64,000 nucleotides of DNA from Hymenolepis diminuta (lineage: Eukaryota; Platyhelminthes; Cestoda; Cyclophyllidea; Hymenolepididae). The stretch spans positions 484,616 through 548,615 of the forward strand of contig CAADRB010000075.1 of the NCBI GenBank assembly GCA_900708905.1. The letters are read 5' to 3'. The notes below the pieces were generated by a model, which worked only from the letters and a program-made list of their open reading frames with translations, did not search any database and was not told the DNA's origin. Positions 41,195 through 53,902 of the stretch are shown piece after piece (position 1 is the stretch's first letter; each line of letters starts with the position of its first letter). A program made the position numbers and the translations under genes.

Positions 41195-42264
41195 ACTTTA
41201 AAATTAAGAAGATTAGATACCAAAATCAAGATTAGCCAACACGAACTGGAATTAATTCCATATTTATTTAAATGCAAGTTCGAATTTATTTATCAAATTA
41301 ACTTTATTAGTGACTTTATTACTACAGCTTAATGAATTTCAGAAAGTGTGTGGTTTAGAAATCTGCCAACAAAACATTTTCCTGTTTAAATTTGACCAAG
41401 ATTAGTCAGTTAATATACGTCTTATTGACATTATTTGTCTCTTTCAGTGTAATACAAGAAAGAATTAGGTACGCTCGAGGTGTGGCAGATTAATAAAGAA
41501 TAGTATCTTCGAAGTTACTAAAATCGTCCATTAAATTTTTAGGATGAAAAATTTGCTAATAAATGATTTTTGACTTTGATTAAATCAATTTATCTTACGC
41601 GCCAACTAGGAGACAAAAGCTAATGTTTAACTTATCGAGTTGATATCATCTTTGCATAAGCGTAAAAGAAGCATAAAATATTTTTGAAATAATCGATTCA
41701 ATCAGCACACTGACCGGGGAACGGAAACAATAAAAATAATTGTAAGTTTGCTGAATTTCGAGGAATTTTTATAGATCTGAAGCATATTGAAAACTTGCTG
41801 CTATCAATTTGGCATTAAAGCAAAAAGAAGGGGGGATTAAGACGCCCTGAATAAATTGATATTTCTTCCCTCACTTAGCTACTTATATTTCCGCAAATGA
41901 AATTACAAAATCAAAAGTGTAGATAAAAATTAGCTTAAATCAATTCGATGCTCGTTTTTTCAGTATTTTACAGTAAACTACTAACAGAATTTTAAGAAAA
42001 CTTATAGTGACTTAAATACTCTTTATACAACAAGCATAGTGGTCTATTTTAGCCAAAATCATAAGTCTTTTAAAAATTAATCGAATAATAAACTGTTAAT
42101 TATTTATTACTAATATATTCAAGATAAATTTTGCTAATAAATAGAATGACTTCGACCTTCTAAATCTTGATATTGATTCGTTAACTTTTGGTGCACAATT
42201 TAGATCACATCGCGGTTGTGTGTATCGTCTACGGTACGTCGTTTCAACACTTTGGGGCATTGAA
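41195..42264. other. Intergenic between divergent genes
   Basis: About 1.1 kb between the minus-strand winged-helix relative and the plus-strand CPSF4 start. It probably contains the CPSF4 promoter; no motif can be singled out. Confidence 0.4.
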
Positions 42265-45200
42265 ATGGAGCATTTACTAGGTGATGTATCATATATAAAC
42301 TTTGAAATTAATGATCAACTGGAAAAGCAGACAGGGCTTGCTCCTCTACCCTTTACTACAATGAATAGTTAGTTTAGTTAGTTCTATCTTTACAATTTTT
42401 TTAGAAAGTAGTGTTGGTGCTTGTAAATTCTTTTTCGCTGGCAGTTGCCGGATGGGAGTTCGTTGTCCATTTCGTCATATGAAGGCTGACAAGACAATTG
42501 TGTGCAAACATTGGCTGCGCGGTCTGTGCAAGAAAGGTGATGACTGCGATTTCCTACACGTATACAACATGTCGAAAATGCCTGAGTGCTACTTCTTCTC
42601 AAGGCACGGAGAGTGTTCAAATAAGGAATGCTTGTTTTTGCATGTTGATCCCTCTTTAAAAGCTCAGGATTGTGCGTGGTATGCACGAGGTTTCTGTAGA
42701 AATGGTGAGTGCTGTTTTACATCAATGTCACTGTATTCTTTTAGGTCCACTTTGTCGTAATCGCCATGTACGCAGGGTTTGTTGTCAGAATTACCTCAAC
42801 GGCTTTTGTCCTGAAGGTCCTCGCTGCAAATTCGCACAGTAAGTTATTTTATCTTTTGTAAATTCGACAACTTTCAGTCCCAAGTACTGGCCATTACCCG
42901 GAAGCGAAATAGAACCCCACAAACCGCGATGGACATGTCATTATTGCAGTAAGTATTCTGTTCTGTTTTTCTTCGTGCAGTAAAGTACTTATTCCTCGCT
43001 TGTTCGTGGCTTTATTCTTGTATTCAAAGGAAGGAATGTGGTTTGCATAACTTGAGCTTTTTCTCATTATTCTACTAAGATGTAACGATTGTACGTCTTT
43101 TATCTTTTTTGTATTATTTTTATGGCCAACAGAGCTTTCTTGAGAAATGGATTTTACTTAGTTCACTTTGACAGTTTTTCCTAACCATCCTCTTATATTG
43201 TTATTTCGACAACTTTTGCAGTCGTGTTGGATTAATATTGTATACAGGGTGATTTATAAGTAATACTTTAATTTTTTAAAAGAACTTGAGAAATCATACA
43301 TTACACGATATTTTATTTGAATATTTTGGGCTGAACCGACAAATTATATTACTACTTTTACTAGCTACAGTAGCATTCCTAATAATTATTTTTGGCACCA
43401 AGTTCGCTATACTTTCAGTTATTGTAATCCCCAATCAAACTTTTTTAAACGATGATAACGAAACGCGAACTACTTATCAGGTAGGCTTTAGAATTTCCTT
43501 TAAATAATGTTTCTTTTAAATCGTCCCATTCAGTGTATGGAGATTCAGCTTAAAATTATTAAATACAGAGAATTTGTCATTTCTAATATAACTTACTTCT
43601 ATTACTTCAATTCATTAAAAAAGGCCATAGCAACATTTGACATGAGCAGGGAGAGGAAAAAGCTTGTGATGGGGTTTAAGCCCTTATTGGAGTTCCTGAG
43701 AGAAGTAACGTATTGGTCTAGGTTCGAAGATTCTTGCTCATTTCTTGCCCTTCTTATTGTGATAGCCATTGCATAACAGGATGGGAAATGGGGGTAGGAA
43801 CAAGTAAGGCTTATTGAAATAATCTGGAATCCCTTAAGTTTCCTGTTGGTAGCTGGTGTAAAATCTCTCTGTGAAACAGTGGGGATAAAATAAACACTCA
43901 CGACTGGTATGGAGTATCAACTCTGGAAGTTTACCTAGGGTTTACATTTTCCAGTAACACTAGGGGTCACATCGGATAAATACGCACTTCGGCCACTTTA
44001 TACTGTTGATATATGGGCGTGTTTTAATTACCTGAATTATCACTCATAACAGAGCAGAAGGGTTTTACAACCTTATCATTGGAGAAACATCTAAACTCAT
44101 AGGAGTACGAGGAGGAGGTCGATGTAATGGGTGTATCAGAAGTAAGTGTCAAAGAATCGAGTAAGCTGTTTTGTCAAGTTTCTATTTATTGTTGGTCTCA
44201 ATTTATCTTTATCTTCATCACCATTGATGATAAAATTTCATGCGATTTCACAGCCATTAATTGCAAAAGTGTGTCTACCAGTCTGTAGAGCATTTTCGGA
44301 TTTGTGATTATCGATTCGCCAGTCTTTTCTAAAATCCCGTTCATTTGTTAATATTCGACGATACTGATACATGCACCTTTCAGTAATGGAAGATATTCAA
44401 TAATACGATTTATGGGATTCTTTATATAATTTATCTTATTTTCACTTTTATCGACAAAAATCTCTTTAACGTCCGCCTTGTGTTGTCATTGCCAATTTCG
44501 TGTGTGTGTTTGAGTTACATCATGAACCACTTTTGTGTGCGCCGGTGGCGTTGTGGTTAATGTGTCCATCTGTAAAATGAGAGATCGCGAGTTCGTTACT
44601 CATCCCTGCACAACTAGTATGCTGAGTGACCAACCGCATTGGTTAAGTATGGCCAGTAAAGGGTGAGACGGAAATCGAATTTCTTACCAGAGCGGCTCCT
44701 TTATGCTCCCTCTACCCAAGTATTCCAAAACACTTTCCTTAGAAAGCTTGGAGATGCTCGTGTACACTCAGTGAGCGTAATATCCAACTGCAATGGTTAA
44801 GTCTGGAAATGTCAGAATTTGAGTTTTCCGTTGGGGAGATTTCACATTTCTACTCCTCCCCTCAAGAGAAGTGTCGAAAGCCATCTCCTAAATGGGCTTG
44901 AAAGTCATTTATTAGTATTGTGTGCAATATACTATCGGATTTTGATATTTAATTTTCAATTTTGTAAATTTCAATTTATCATTTTTTGATAATTTTAGAA
45001 GAGCGAGGACACAAAGTGCAATTCTGTCACAAGCTGTCTCCGGAGGAGAGACAAAAATATATGGATGACCGAAATGCTATTAATAGTTATGGTGACAGTC
45101 ATTTACAACCTGGTCCTGGCAACGCGCCTCAATTCGCTGCAGGTCAAACACCTCGGGGAACAATGACAGTCAACCCCAAACCTGCCGTACAAAAATCCCT

Positions 45201-45321
45201 GGATGAGGTCACTTGTTACAAATGTGGTGAGAAGGGTCATTATGCAAACAAGTGTACCAAGGGTTATCTTGCCTTTCTCAGCAAGGGCTCACATGAATAT
45301 TCTGCAGATTATCAAAATTGA
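42265..45321 (+). CDS. CPSF4: Cleavage and polyadenylation specificity factor 30 kDa subunit, five exons
   Basis: Nuclear pre-mRNA 3'-end processing factor that helps recognise the AAUAAA signal. Exons 42265-42367, 42405-42704, 42745-42838, 42878-42948 and 44999-45321 join in phase to 296 aa. The N-terminus ([20 protein letters not shown]) fits the family. Five CCCH fingers follow, the first at C41-H59, then [57 protein letters not shown] and [20 protein letters not shown]. Two CCHC knuckles come next: [14 protein letters not shown], formed across the exon 4/5 junction, and [14 protein letters not shown], followed by the family ending TKGYLAFLS. Vertebrate CPSF4 has one knuckle and Drosophila Clipper two. 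Introns 1-3 are 37, 40 and 39 nt; intron 4 is 2050 nt and contains SINE copies. The assembly gap begins 16 nt after the stop. Confidence 0.95.
44539..44745 (+). repeat. tRNA-derived SINE, near full length
   Basis: Lies in CPSF4 intron 4. The head GCGCCGGTGGCGTTGTGGTT matches an A box, and GCGAGTTCGTTACTC is a worn B box about 45 nt on. The body includes GAGTGACCAACCGCATTGG, TTAAGTATGGCCAG, a CGAATTTCTTACCAG block and TGCTCCCTCTACCCAAGTA. It matches the 13455 copy throughout. Confidence 0.65.
44752..44910 (+). repeat. tRNA-derived SINE copy, 5'-truncated, tandem to the previous
   Basis: Begins near ACACTCAGTGAGCGTAATA, keeps TCCAACTGCAATGGTTAAGTCTGG, a GAGTTTTCCGTTGGGGAG block and closes with CATCTCCTAAATGGGCTTG. 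It follows the near full-length copy head to tail with almost no spacer, the same arrangement as the pair at 5158-5428. Confidence 0.6.
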
Positions 45322-45337
45322 ACATATCGCCACCCTC

Positions 45338-45413
45338 NNNNNNNNNNNNNNNNNNNNNNNNNNNNNNNNNNNNNNNNNNNNNNNNNNNNNNNNNNNNNNN
45401 NNNNNNNNNNNNN
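45338..45413. other. Assembly gap (76 N)
   Basis: A run of N directly after the CPSF4 stop codon; the right edge is C-rich (TCCCCCCTCCTCCGC). The true length is unknown, and the CPSF4 3' UTR may be partly lost here. Confidence 0.99.
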
Positions 45414-46440
45414 TCCCCCCTCCTCCGCTTTTGTACTTACTTTGTATCTACTCCATGTGTATATTTTTCCACCATGTATAATGAAGTTTTAAATGACATT
45501 TTTTCGGGTTAATTTTGCGTTAGTAGGGCTTGGGGTTGTGAAGATTCTAGAGTCTGTGTTTTAGCAATGCGTCTGATTGGCGCTTTCTATTACGAACTGA
45601 AATGTTCGCAATGTTCTAAGGGTCTGAGTTATTTAAACTCCGGCTGAGCTGTCCAGATAGAATTATATCGATGGATATCGTTGTGTGAATGTGTGAGTAT
45701 CTGTACGTATATATAGCCAACCACAACTATTTGAATAGAAATGAGAAATCATAGCCACACTGAATCATGAAAGGTTTATGACCAGGGGATTTTTAATCTC
45801 GGCTCAGTAGAGATTAGTATTCTGAATATAAATTTTATCCGCAAAATAATACATCTAATATGCTTGATATAATAAGATGAAATGATCCCCAATTCGCCCG
45901 ATATGAGAGATAAGGAAAGAGAGGCTGCTTCATTAATCAATGCATTCAGCCGAAAACGCTTCCGAACTAATTTAGCCAGAATTACTGTTGGAATATAGGA
46001 TTGTGGTCTTGATATGATGAGAAATGGGGTCTTATTTATAGAGGTTAAAAATATGCACCTATTCATTAGCTTGAAATCGCATGGGTTAAACCCCATCAAG
46101 TCATTAAAATGCAAACACATTTAACACTTATTAATATTTATTGCAGGGTTTTGATTGCAGTAGTAAAGAATTATGTTTGAAGAGATAAGCCTCGCTAATG
46201 TCCAAATTTTAGAATATGAGATTTAGTAAGCGTTCAAGGATATATGAATATATTTAATGAGTAACTATATTATCGTTAAATTAATTATGGATCATCAAGA
46301 ACAATTATGAATAGAACCTGATACTTGATTTCTGAGTTTTAGTTCAAATGACTTCCTTTCAACCCTTCTTTACATTGGGGATTTTTTGTTGTCCTTATAT
46401 TGTGAATCCGCCTCCTTAAAGCATCCCTTTTATTTCGAAA
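45414..46440. other. Intergenic between CPSF4 and the Rieske gene
   Basis: About 1 kb. It should hold the CPSF4 3' end and the promoter of the Rieske gene. A 114-codon minus-strand ORF (45776-46120) has no motif or splice support and is not accepted. Confidence 0.45.
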
Positions 46441-47405
46441 ATGGCGGCAAGGCTGGCTTTTCAACCGCGAGTTATTGCTTCTGTGAAGTCTGTACCGCTT
46501 GCGTTAAGCACTGGTCAACCCAAAAGTCTAAGTGAAAAACAAAAAAGTCTCCTTCCAACTATCCCTCGGCTTCTTAGCTGCCGTGGCCATGGTTCTCCAC
46601 TTTTGACTTCCAATGGGATGATGGTGTCTTGTGCTATAGGGCGTATGCTAATTTTTATGTTATTAAGTATTTAGGATCTCAGAGTATCAGATTCTTGCAC
46701 ACTGATGTCACGAACGTTCCAAGTTTTGATGAGTATCGTTTGGATTTAACCAAGGATCCGAAGGCTGTTTCTGCTAAAACCGAAGTCGACCGAAAGATCT
46801 TTACCTACACTATCGCCTTCGGTAAGGACAGCCTAATGAATTGATGATTAATATTATTTATTCAGCTGGCACTGTTTTGGCCACTACATCAGCCAAATAT
46901 GCCGTGAAGACCCTAGTTCAGGCACTAGGGCCTTCCGCGTCTACCTTGGCTTCAGCTAATGTGGAAGTAAACCTTGCTACTATCCCAGAGGGCAAAAATG
47001 TTGTCATTAAATGGAGAAACAAACCTCTCTTCATTCGACACAGAACTCAAGCAATGATTGAAAACGAACGCCAAGTGCCTCTTTCGGATCTACGTGATCC
47101 TGAAACAGACGAACAAAGGGTACAAAACCCAAAATGGCTGGTGTGTGTGGGTATTTGCACCCACTTAGGTAAGTTGATTAGATCATTTTTATTGTGAAAT
47201 CGACATAACTGGCTTTATTTCTGCCTTTTTCCTCAATTCAGGTTGTGTTCCGATCGCTGACGCAGGAGAATTTGGTGGGTACTATTGTCCTTGTCATGGT
47301 AGTCATTTCGATTTTTCCGGCCGCATAAGAAAAGGTCCAGCCCCGACGAATATGGAAGTACCGAGTTACAGATTTGTAGATGAAAATACTCTTATTGTCG
47401 GTTAA
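46441..47405 (+). CDS. UQCRFS1: Rieske iron-sulfur subunit of cytochrome bc1 complex, four exons
   Basis: Carries electrons from ubiquinol to cytochrome c1 in mitochondrial complex III. Exons 46441-46623, 46683-46821, 46866-47168 and 47242-47405 give 262 aa (human 274). The first exon encodes an Arg/Lys/Ser-rich presequence. [14 protein letters not shown] marks the start of the mature protein; a hydrophobic segment around residues 103-130 is the membrane anchor. [20 protein letters not shown] leads into the cluster: C205-T-H207-L-G-C210 and C224-P-C226-H227-G-S-H. C205, H207, C224 and H227 bind the 2Fe-2S centre, while C210 and C226 form the disulfide. Exon 2 is taken to start at the second of two nearby AGs (46681-46682), because only this one keeps phase with the ATG|GTGTCT donor of exon 1. 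Introns are 59, 44 and 73 nt. Confidence 0.95.
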
Positions 47406-47538
47406 CAGAAGTGTTACATGGCGCCACTTTGCTTTATTGTGAGAGCGTTTTCCAGTTTATCTCAGGTGTGCCTCGCGATTCAATTAGCCACATGTACTTA
47501 TATTTGTTCTCTCTCTTTTGTCCACTATACGTAACAGT

Positions 47539-47544
47539 AATAAA
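47539..47544 (+). promoter_or_regulatory. Polyadenylation signal AATAAA after the Rieske gene
   Basis: A canonical AATAAA hexamer 134 nt after the Rieske stop codon, within GTAACAGTAATAAACACC. In AT-rich DNA this hexamer is common, so the assignment rests on position. Confidence 0.4.
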
Positions 47545-50500
47545 CACCTTAATCTCTGTAACTTTCCGATATTCTAGTTTTTTAACTTTATAGGTGCTCA
47601 ATGGTATGGATTGATTTGGCTACTTAAAACTCGTATACAAAGGTATGGTTTGCTGAATGAATTCGTAGTTTTCGATATGTAGAAAATGGGGACTAGTTTT
47701 TTCATAGATTTCCCTTTTTAGTTTGGATGTCCGATAGTCAAAGTGAATTTTTTGTGTTATAATTCTTCTTAATTTTGTAGAGGAACCCAAGGAGCGGCAG
47801 CTATGAATGTTTTAAAGATTGTTGTAACTGGCTAAATGATTTGCAAACTATTGTATCCAGGTTTAATTAGGGCATATATACAACTGCCAATTTTACAGAG
47901 ACAAATTGAATACTTCAAACTTGAAAATTTAAATTATTTTTGATGGTGATTTGTTACCTTTTAATCTTCATACTCTTTCGATTCGACAACCTCAAATCCA
48001 TTAAGTTTGATTTTAGCTTGGAATTTTTTTCTTTGCCACGTACACCGCTAATTGACCTAGAAAGCGTTAAGTTGGTACAGGTACAGACCACTTTCGCAGA
48101 TCGTTTTATTTTGATAAGAGTTAGATTAATTTATTCCGACTAATGAAAGATCAGTAGGATTTAGGGTTTTGCTGTTTGTAAAGGTTATTTCCTTGTTTAC
48201 TCTTAAAATGCTGGATGTAAGCCATAAGCTCGCTGCTATTGAAGAATTAGAGGTGGGTTCACGATCTTGTTGATCTAAACAGGCGCATGCCGTCACGTAG
48301 GTAATATGGACGCAGGGCGTGGACTAATGGGGAAGCCAGCATGCCGAGATATAATTAACATCAGAAGATCGTGGTCAGGACAAAATGGTCGATTCCTCTC
48401 ACTCTTTGTACTATATATGTTTCTTGATCCTTCCTACTATTTTTCACACATAAGATGTTCCTTAATGAAGACTTGTTTAGACTACCGATCTTGCCTTAGA
48501 ATGAAGGTGTAGTACTTAGAATAAATTCGATACTAGCTCATTTCTTTATATAGTTTTGGAGCTCAAGATGATTGAGGTTAATCGTAGTTATCCACATACT
48601 AATAGCCAAAATCAGATAGGTATTTTCTATAATTCTTAAGTCTATCGAAGGAAGGACATGTTGAACAGAAGTATAGTCAGTCAACCTAATCACTGAAGGT
48701 GCACCAATGGGCTTCGATCTCATGATCTTTGACATATCAGGCGTGCACATTATCAGCAGTTAAAAACATATCTGTAAGTAGATTGCTGTCTATGTCCTCT
48801 TACGATGATTTATTTTAAATGGTCCGAAATTAGATTGACTCACTATTCCAGACATCCTTGTGCGCAGAGTAAATTAATTCATTACTAACCTCAGAGTAAA
48901 GCCGTGTAGATGATCATCGAATGGTCTTTGTTGGTGGATTTTGAACCTCATTTAACTGTTTTATGTGATATAAGTGACCGCTGAAAAATTATTCTTGAGT
49001 TACACAATGATATTATTCCTAAAAGCGTAAATCCCCCACCTCAAGGGAATTCGAGCGAAAACAGTGAAGTGCGAACCTGTTAACAGCATGCTAATATTCA
49101 TAGAACAAAATCCACTGTCAATAGGATTACCGTTTCTCAAGCTCAACGACTAACATGGACTTCTAGTGTTAAATTTCCGGTTGCTTTAAGCCTTACAAAA
49201 GACAAGAGTGAACGAAATTAAGTTATCCTCAATATTTAAATTAGATTCAATACGAGTTTCTTCATAATAACTTTTGAAATAAAAACAACAACACATTCAC
49301 CCGAGCTGAAAAGTGAAGAGGTAATAAACTTGATTCTTATTGACCTAATTTCCTTAACCTTCCCCTAAACTGAACCCACACAGTTATAACTGTGCATTCG
49401 TCTTTCCAAATAGTATGGTGTATATTTTTTATAAATAAAAATTTTTATTTAATCAATTGAGGGAAGACTTTCTCATATCTGGGGTAGATTGACTGGGGAA
49501 GGGACAGATAATCTTTTGTTCAGCATTAAAGGCAACTGAGAACGAGAATCCTTCAAATGTTACATCCTAACAACCCTTAAGTTTCTTTTGTTATAAATGG
49601 CGAATAAACAGACAAGCATAAACAGTATTATGTGTGAAACTAAGAAAAATTTAAGATCATTTGTGAGCAGAATGATTAGAACAACCACCAGAAAAACATG
49701 GATTCATATGACGCTATCACAAGGTAACCAGCCCTTTCTACTAAATTGACATGACCTCTTATCTGTTTCTTCTTGCGTAGGAAAGATGATTTTCATCAGT
49801 TTGAAATTAATATCCATTAATGTATCTATTTTGTGATGAAATTTATTTTACATGCGCTCATTAAATGAAACGCAGTAAATAAGCGATTAAGAGAAGCATT
49901 GAAGCTGTATAACAATGGAGTTGGATAAGATCTACTTCATGGCGTAAAACCTGACGTCTACTGAAGGAATGTGATAGATACAAAGTGCCGATCAGAACAC
50001 AAGGTAACGCATTCTGTCATGGAGGATCGAGTGTACAAGTGCAGTAGGATGTTACTTCTCATCCATCCTACATATTATGATTAAGCAAACAAATCTTCAA
50101 CTGGTTTCAAAATATCTAGAACAATATGGTAGTGTTGAGTTTATGGAAATTGAAAGAGAGGAGAAGAAGTCAGAAGAACTCTAAATCATCTGAATTCCAA
50201 ACTTTCCCGGTCGTCATTCTCTTTTCCTGGTAGAAGGATTTTATCGTTTCTTATTTTATGGGATCTTGTGCTATACTATTGGAGCCGTAAAAAGTTTGAT
50301 AGGAAATCCAATCAAGATTTCATTTCCGCTTTTGATATGATTATCAATAACTGTTATTAGGCAGTGTTTTCTTTGTCACTATGCTGGAGTATACGTACGT
50401 ATTTAACTATGTAAACCAGCCCTAACGTTATTTTGAAGGCATATGTCTTACAACGAGAAATGTCCTTCATTGGTTTTTTTTGTTATAAAATAGTTATTAT

Positions 50501-53082
50501 TGTCAACTATTTTCAATAAAAACTGACCGATTTTTAACCACTTAACAGATAAATGAACATAAGGGTTTGATTCATTGAGTTGATCTACTTTCACTCTTAT
50601 TGACTAACTGTTGTTCAATCTTGTCTAAGAGACAGACACTAACATATATTTTTCTAAAAGTGTGATCAGTTTGACGGTACATGTCTTAAAACCGCTTTTG
50701 AGGACAAAACTGTTTGTATTGAAATTCCAAATAGCATGGCTCATCGATTACTAGCACACGCCATAAGACCCGATACCAACATGTTCTGATCTTGGCAACA
50801 AAATAATAAACTTAGACATTACTGAAGTACAAACCGGTCTTTTCCCATACGTGCATATCTTACGTTGTTTGAATTGATCTTTGTTTGCTGAGTAAGAATG
50901 CTGTTTATTCAATTTCTAATCTCACATTTTTCTCCCCTTCCTCAATAATGTGTAGCATGAGATGGTTAATTAACTTTAAGATAGACCGTATTTTCCTGAT
51001 TGGATGGCTTTGCGTATGAGAAAATAGTGAAAAAAGCGGGTAACGTAATACAATAATTATTGAACACAAACAAACTATTTAACGCCTAAATTCCACGTAA
51101 TAAGAGGAAATCCGCTATTAAGTGATACTCTAAGATCTACCGTGTGATTGAAAAGTAACTTCAACATTTTAAAGTCAAGTAATTTAATTACTAATCCGCT
51201 TTTTCTGTAAAAATAGAAAATGAGAGTGGCTTATAGTGGTTCATAATACTTTCTGCTCTTACTCTAGCAATGGTCTTCTGATTTGAAAAGAGCTGTTGCA
51301 TCCTGTTAGCCTTGAAGTTTCGTGAAAAAGTATGTCGAAGCCTAGCTTGAATGAACTTCCGAAGAAGTTGTTATAATGACAAGAACTAGTGATAATTTAG
51401 GAACTACATTTAAGTATACCTCTTAGAGGACCTCGTAGTTTCATGAAGACGGCATGCCTTTACGATTGGTTACATTTTTAATCCATTTGCATCCTTAGTT
51501 GAGTCATCATTTTAGTCAAACACACTCGCACTGTTATCTGTGCTCAAGTATTATTCTCGACCTGAGTTTACCACGTAGGAATTCATCTATTAGTGAACAG
51601 CAATCGTACCTTTCTTGTATTCTGATCAGCTCTATTCCTTTTCAAAACTCTTAGGATTCAAGTTGTCACTCATTACCTACCTCAAATTGATTTAGGATTA
51701 ATAGAACGCAAATTCTTTAATGGAGAGGGATACTGGGAAGAGGATGACTGACCTTTTAACTCAATTTCTTTTCGAATAAAACTAAGCATAACTGAAAATA
51801 TGAACAATCCCCGAGTGAATCCAAGCACCTGCTCTGTATCATTGCACTTGATAATGAATTCAAAAGGAGGTAATAAAAATAATACAATATGCAGCGCAGC
51901 TGAAATTCTCTTGCTCACGTAAGCATTCGCGTCAAGTGAAAACCAATAATCTCTCTCGAGAACCAAGCAAATACGAGACACCCTCGTTTTAGTGCGCCAA
52001 ACTCCATTAACGGAGAACAAAGGAAGAGGGTGAGGAGCTAACCTGGCTGCTCTCTACGCCAAAGTCGAATTAAAAACCCACTAGAACCAAGTTTGGCTCC
52101 ACTTTCAGGTAAACATTCAAATGAGGGAATAAATTCTTAACTGGCCTGTCAAACGTAAACAGAACAATTTACGAGAGGATTATTATATTTTTGATTTAAG
52201 TTAAGATACTGAATAGCTGATAACTGAGCCACCAAATTTTGAAAGCGGAAGGGCCAAGACGCGTAAAACTAATGACGAAAGACTGGAAATGAAATTAGCC
52301 TATACGCATTCAGTAATCAGAATAATAGAAAGGATGATCTACACAGGTTTGTAACAAGAATCAAAAGAGAATGGACTTCAAGATTTGTAAAATAAGAGCA
52401 CCCAGAAAATCTCAATTTTTCAAATTCTTCTGTGAGTAGGGCTTAATTAAGGTAACCTATCAAGAAATAGAAGAGTGCAAAAGACTACCATTAAATCATT
52501 TCCCAATCGAAAGACGTTTTAGGGAGGATTTCACATGTGTCAACTATGTGCTCATGGAAAGCAATGAAGCTCAATACGTGCACCGAGCCTAGATTCAGAA
52601 AAAAAGTAAGCTTGGATAGCATGAAAGATAATTAAATACACAGAACGGTATTTTTATAACATCACCAAAGATAAAGTCCGTGAAACTATCTAAAACTCGA
52701 TATAAGAAAGAGTTTGCGATTAAAAGGTGGCAAGATTCTGGATTTTAGCCATATAAAATAGATTTCTGAAGTAGTACCGGATGCAAGTCTAAATAATTTA
52801 AATAATTTGTCGAACTATCGGGGACAAGAAAGTTTTATGAGAATAATTCATCTGAATTCAGCTGATCAATTATTCTTTTACAATATATGATCTTTAAACG
52901 CACGCGTGTCGCGAGCAATGGTGCGAAATTGAGGAGTACGTTAAAGTTCATCGAGAGAATACCACAGATTCAAAAACGGATATAAAATATAATTTGAGAC
53001 AAAAGATGAGGTACGACCCCAAAAAACCCACACCTCAACATCCTTAGCAGTCAAAATTTAAAACTACAAAAAAGTTATATTA
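47545..53082. other. 5.5 kb intergenic region, no gene recognised
   Basis: No recognisable coding exon, RNA gene or repeat copy was found. The longest ORF is 112 codons on the minus strand (51682-52020) and lacks motifs. ORFs near 47940 and 48306 are likewise unsupported. Confidence 0.45.
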
Positions 53083-53902
53083 TTAATTGCGAGATTTTAA
53101 TTTCATTTCATCAATTCCTTCAGTAATTTTTCGGAAGATTTCATCCATTCCATGCGAGCCATCAATAGTAAGAAGTAGATCCCTCTTATGGTAGAAATTT
53201 AACAGAGGTTGGGTCAGTGTGTGGTAGCTTGAGAGACGTTGCACGAGAGTTTCCCTGGTATCATCTGATCTACGGACCAATTTTTCACCAGTTATCTAAA
53301 AAGTGACAAGGCATTGAAACGTGATATTAAGTTTACATCGTCAGTCATGGGGACTTTGGGCGGATTGAAGACTTCGTGATAGGATCTACCACTGGCTAAA
53401 TGCACAAGACGACCGCAAATGCGAGTAATGAGCATATCATCCGGAACTTGAAGTTCAACGACAGCGGTAAGTTTATCCTTCCTTCGTTCTAAGAGCTCAT
53501 CAAGCTAAACAAATAATATAAATGAAAATTTTCAACCCACTTTTTCTGCTTGAGGAAGTGTTCTAGGAAATCCATCAAGAAGAAAACCTTTTCTGCATTC
53601 AGGGCTGTCCAACCTTTCATCGATTAAGTTGCACACAACATCATCAGGAACCAAACGACCCTCCTCCATGATTTTCTTGACGGTCATACCCATTTTTGAG
53701 CCTGAGCTTACGGCAGCCCTTAGCATGTCACCGGTTGACAAGTGACAAACCTCATATTTTTCGACGAGGCGAGGAGCCTTAAAATTAGCTGAATGAAATT
53801 TCTTACCTGAGTACCCTTTCCACATCCAGGAGGACCAGTAATAATAAGATTAGTTTTGGTATTTTCCGATGTACTAAATCCAAGGAAACGCAAAATCCCC
53901 AT
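53083..53902 (-). CDS. AK2: Adenylate kinase 2-type, four exons
   Basis: Interconverts ATP + AMP and 2 ADP; the AK2 form is typically in the mitochondrial intermembrane space. Exons in transcript order 53902-53807, 53777-53541, 53504-53337 and 53295-53083 are all phase 0 and give 237 aa (human AK2 239). The P-loop GPPGCGKGT is at 23-31, [14 protein letters not shown] forms the AMP-binding start, DGFPRT is at 100-105, and the long-type LID with [20 protein letters not shown] precedes [12 protein letters not shown] (168-179), whose arginines are catalytic. The Ser/His-type LID without four Cys is as in animal AK2. The chosen start is the MGILRF methionine, which gives family length; an upstream in-frame ATG at 53962 would add 20 residues. 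Introns are 29, 36 and 41 nt. Confidence 0.94.

Noticed and set aside
43286..43776. Hydrophobic ORFs within CPSF4 intron 4
   Set aside because: They lie in a 2-kb intron, have no recognisable domains and overlap a minus-strand ORF; treated as chance frames.
44541..44612. Possible genuine tRNA gene
   Set aside because: The A and B boxes belong to a SINE head; the stems do not form a clean cloverleaf and the same text recurs as a dispersed repeat.
45776..46120. 114-codon minus-strand ORF between CPSF4 and the Rieske gene
   Set aside because: No motif, Ile/Leu/Ser-rich composition, and no splice sites that would extend it.
51682..52020. 112-codon minus-strand ORF
   Set aside because: No recognisable family and no supporting neighbours; kept only as a note in the intergenic entry.
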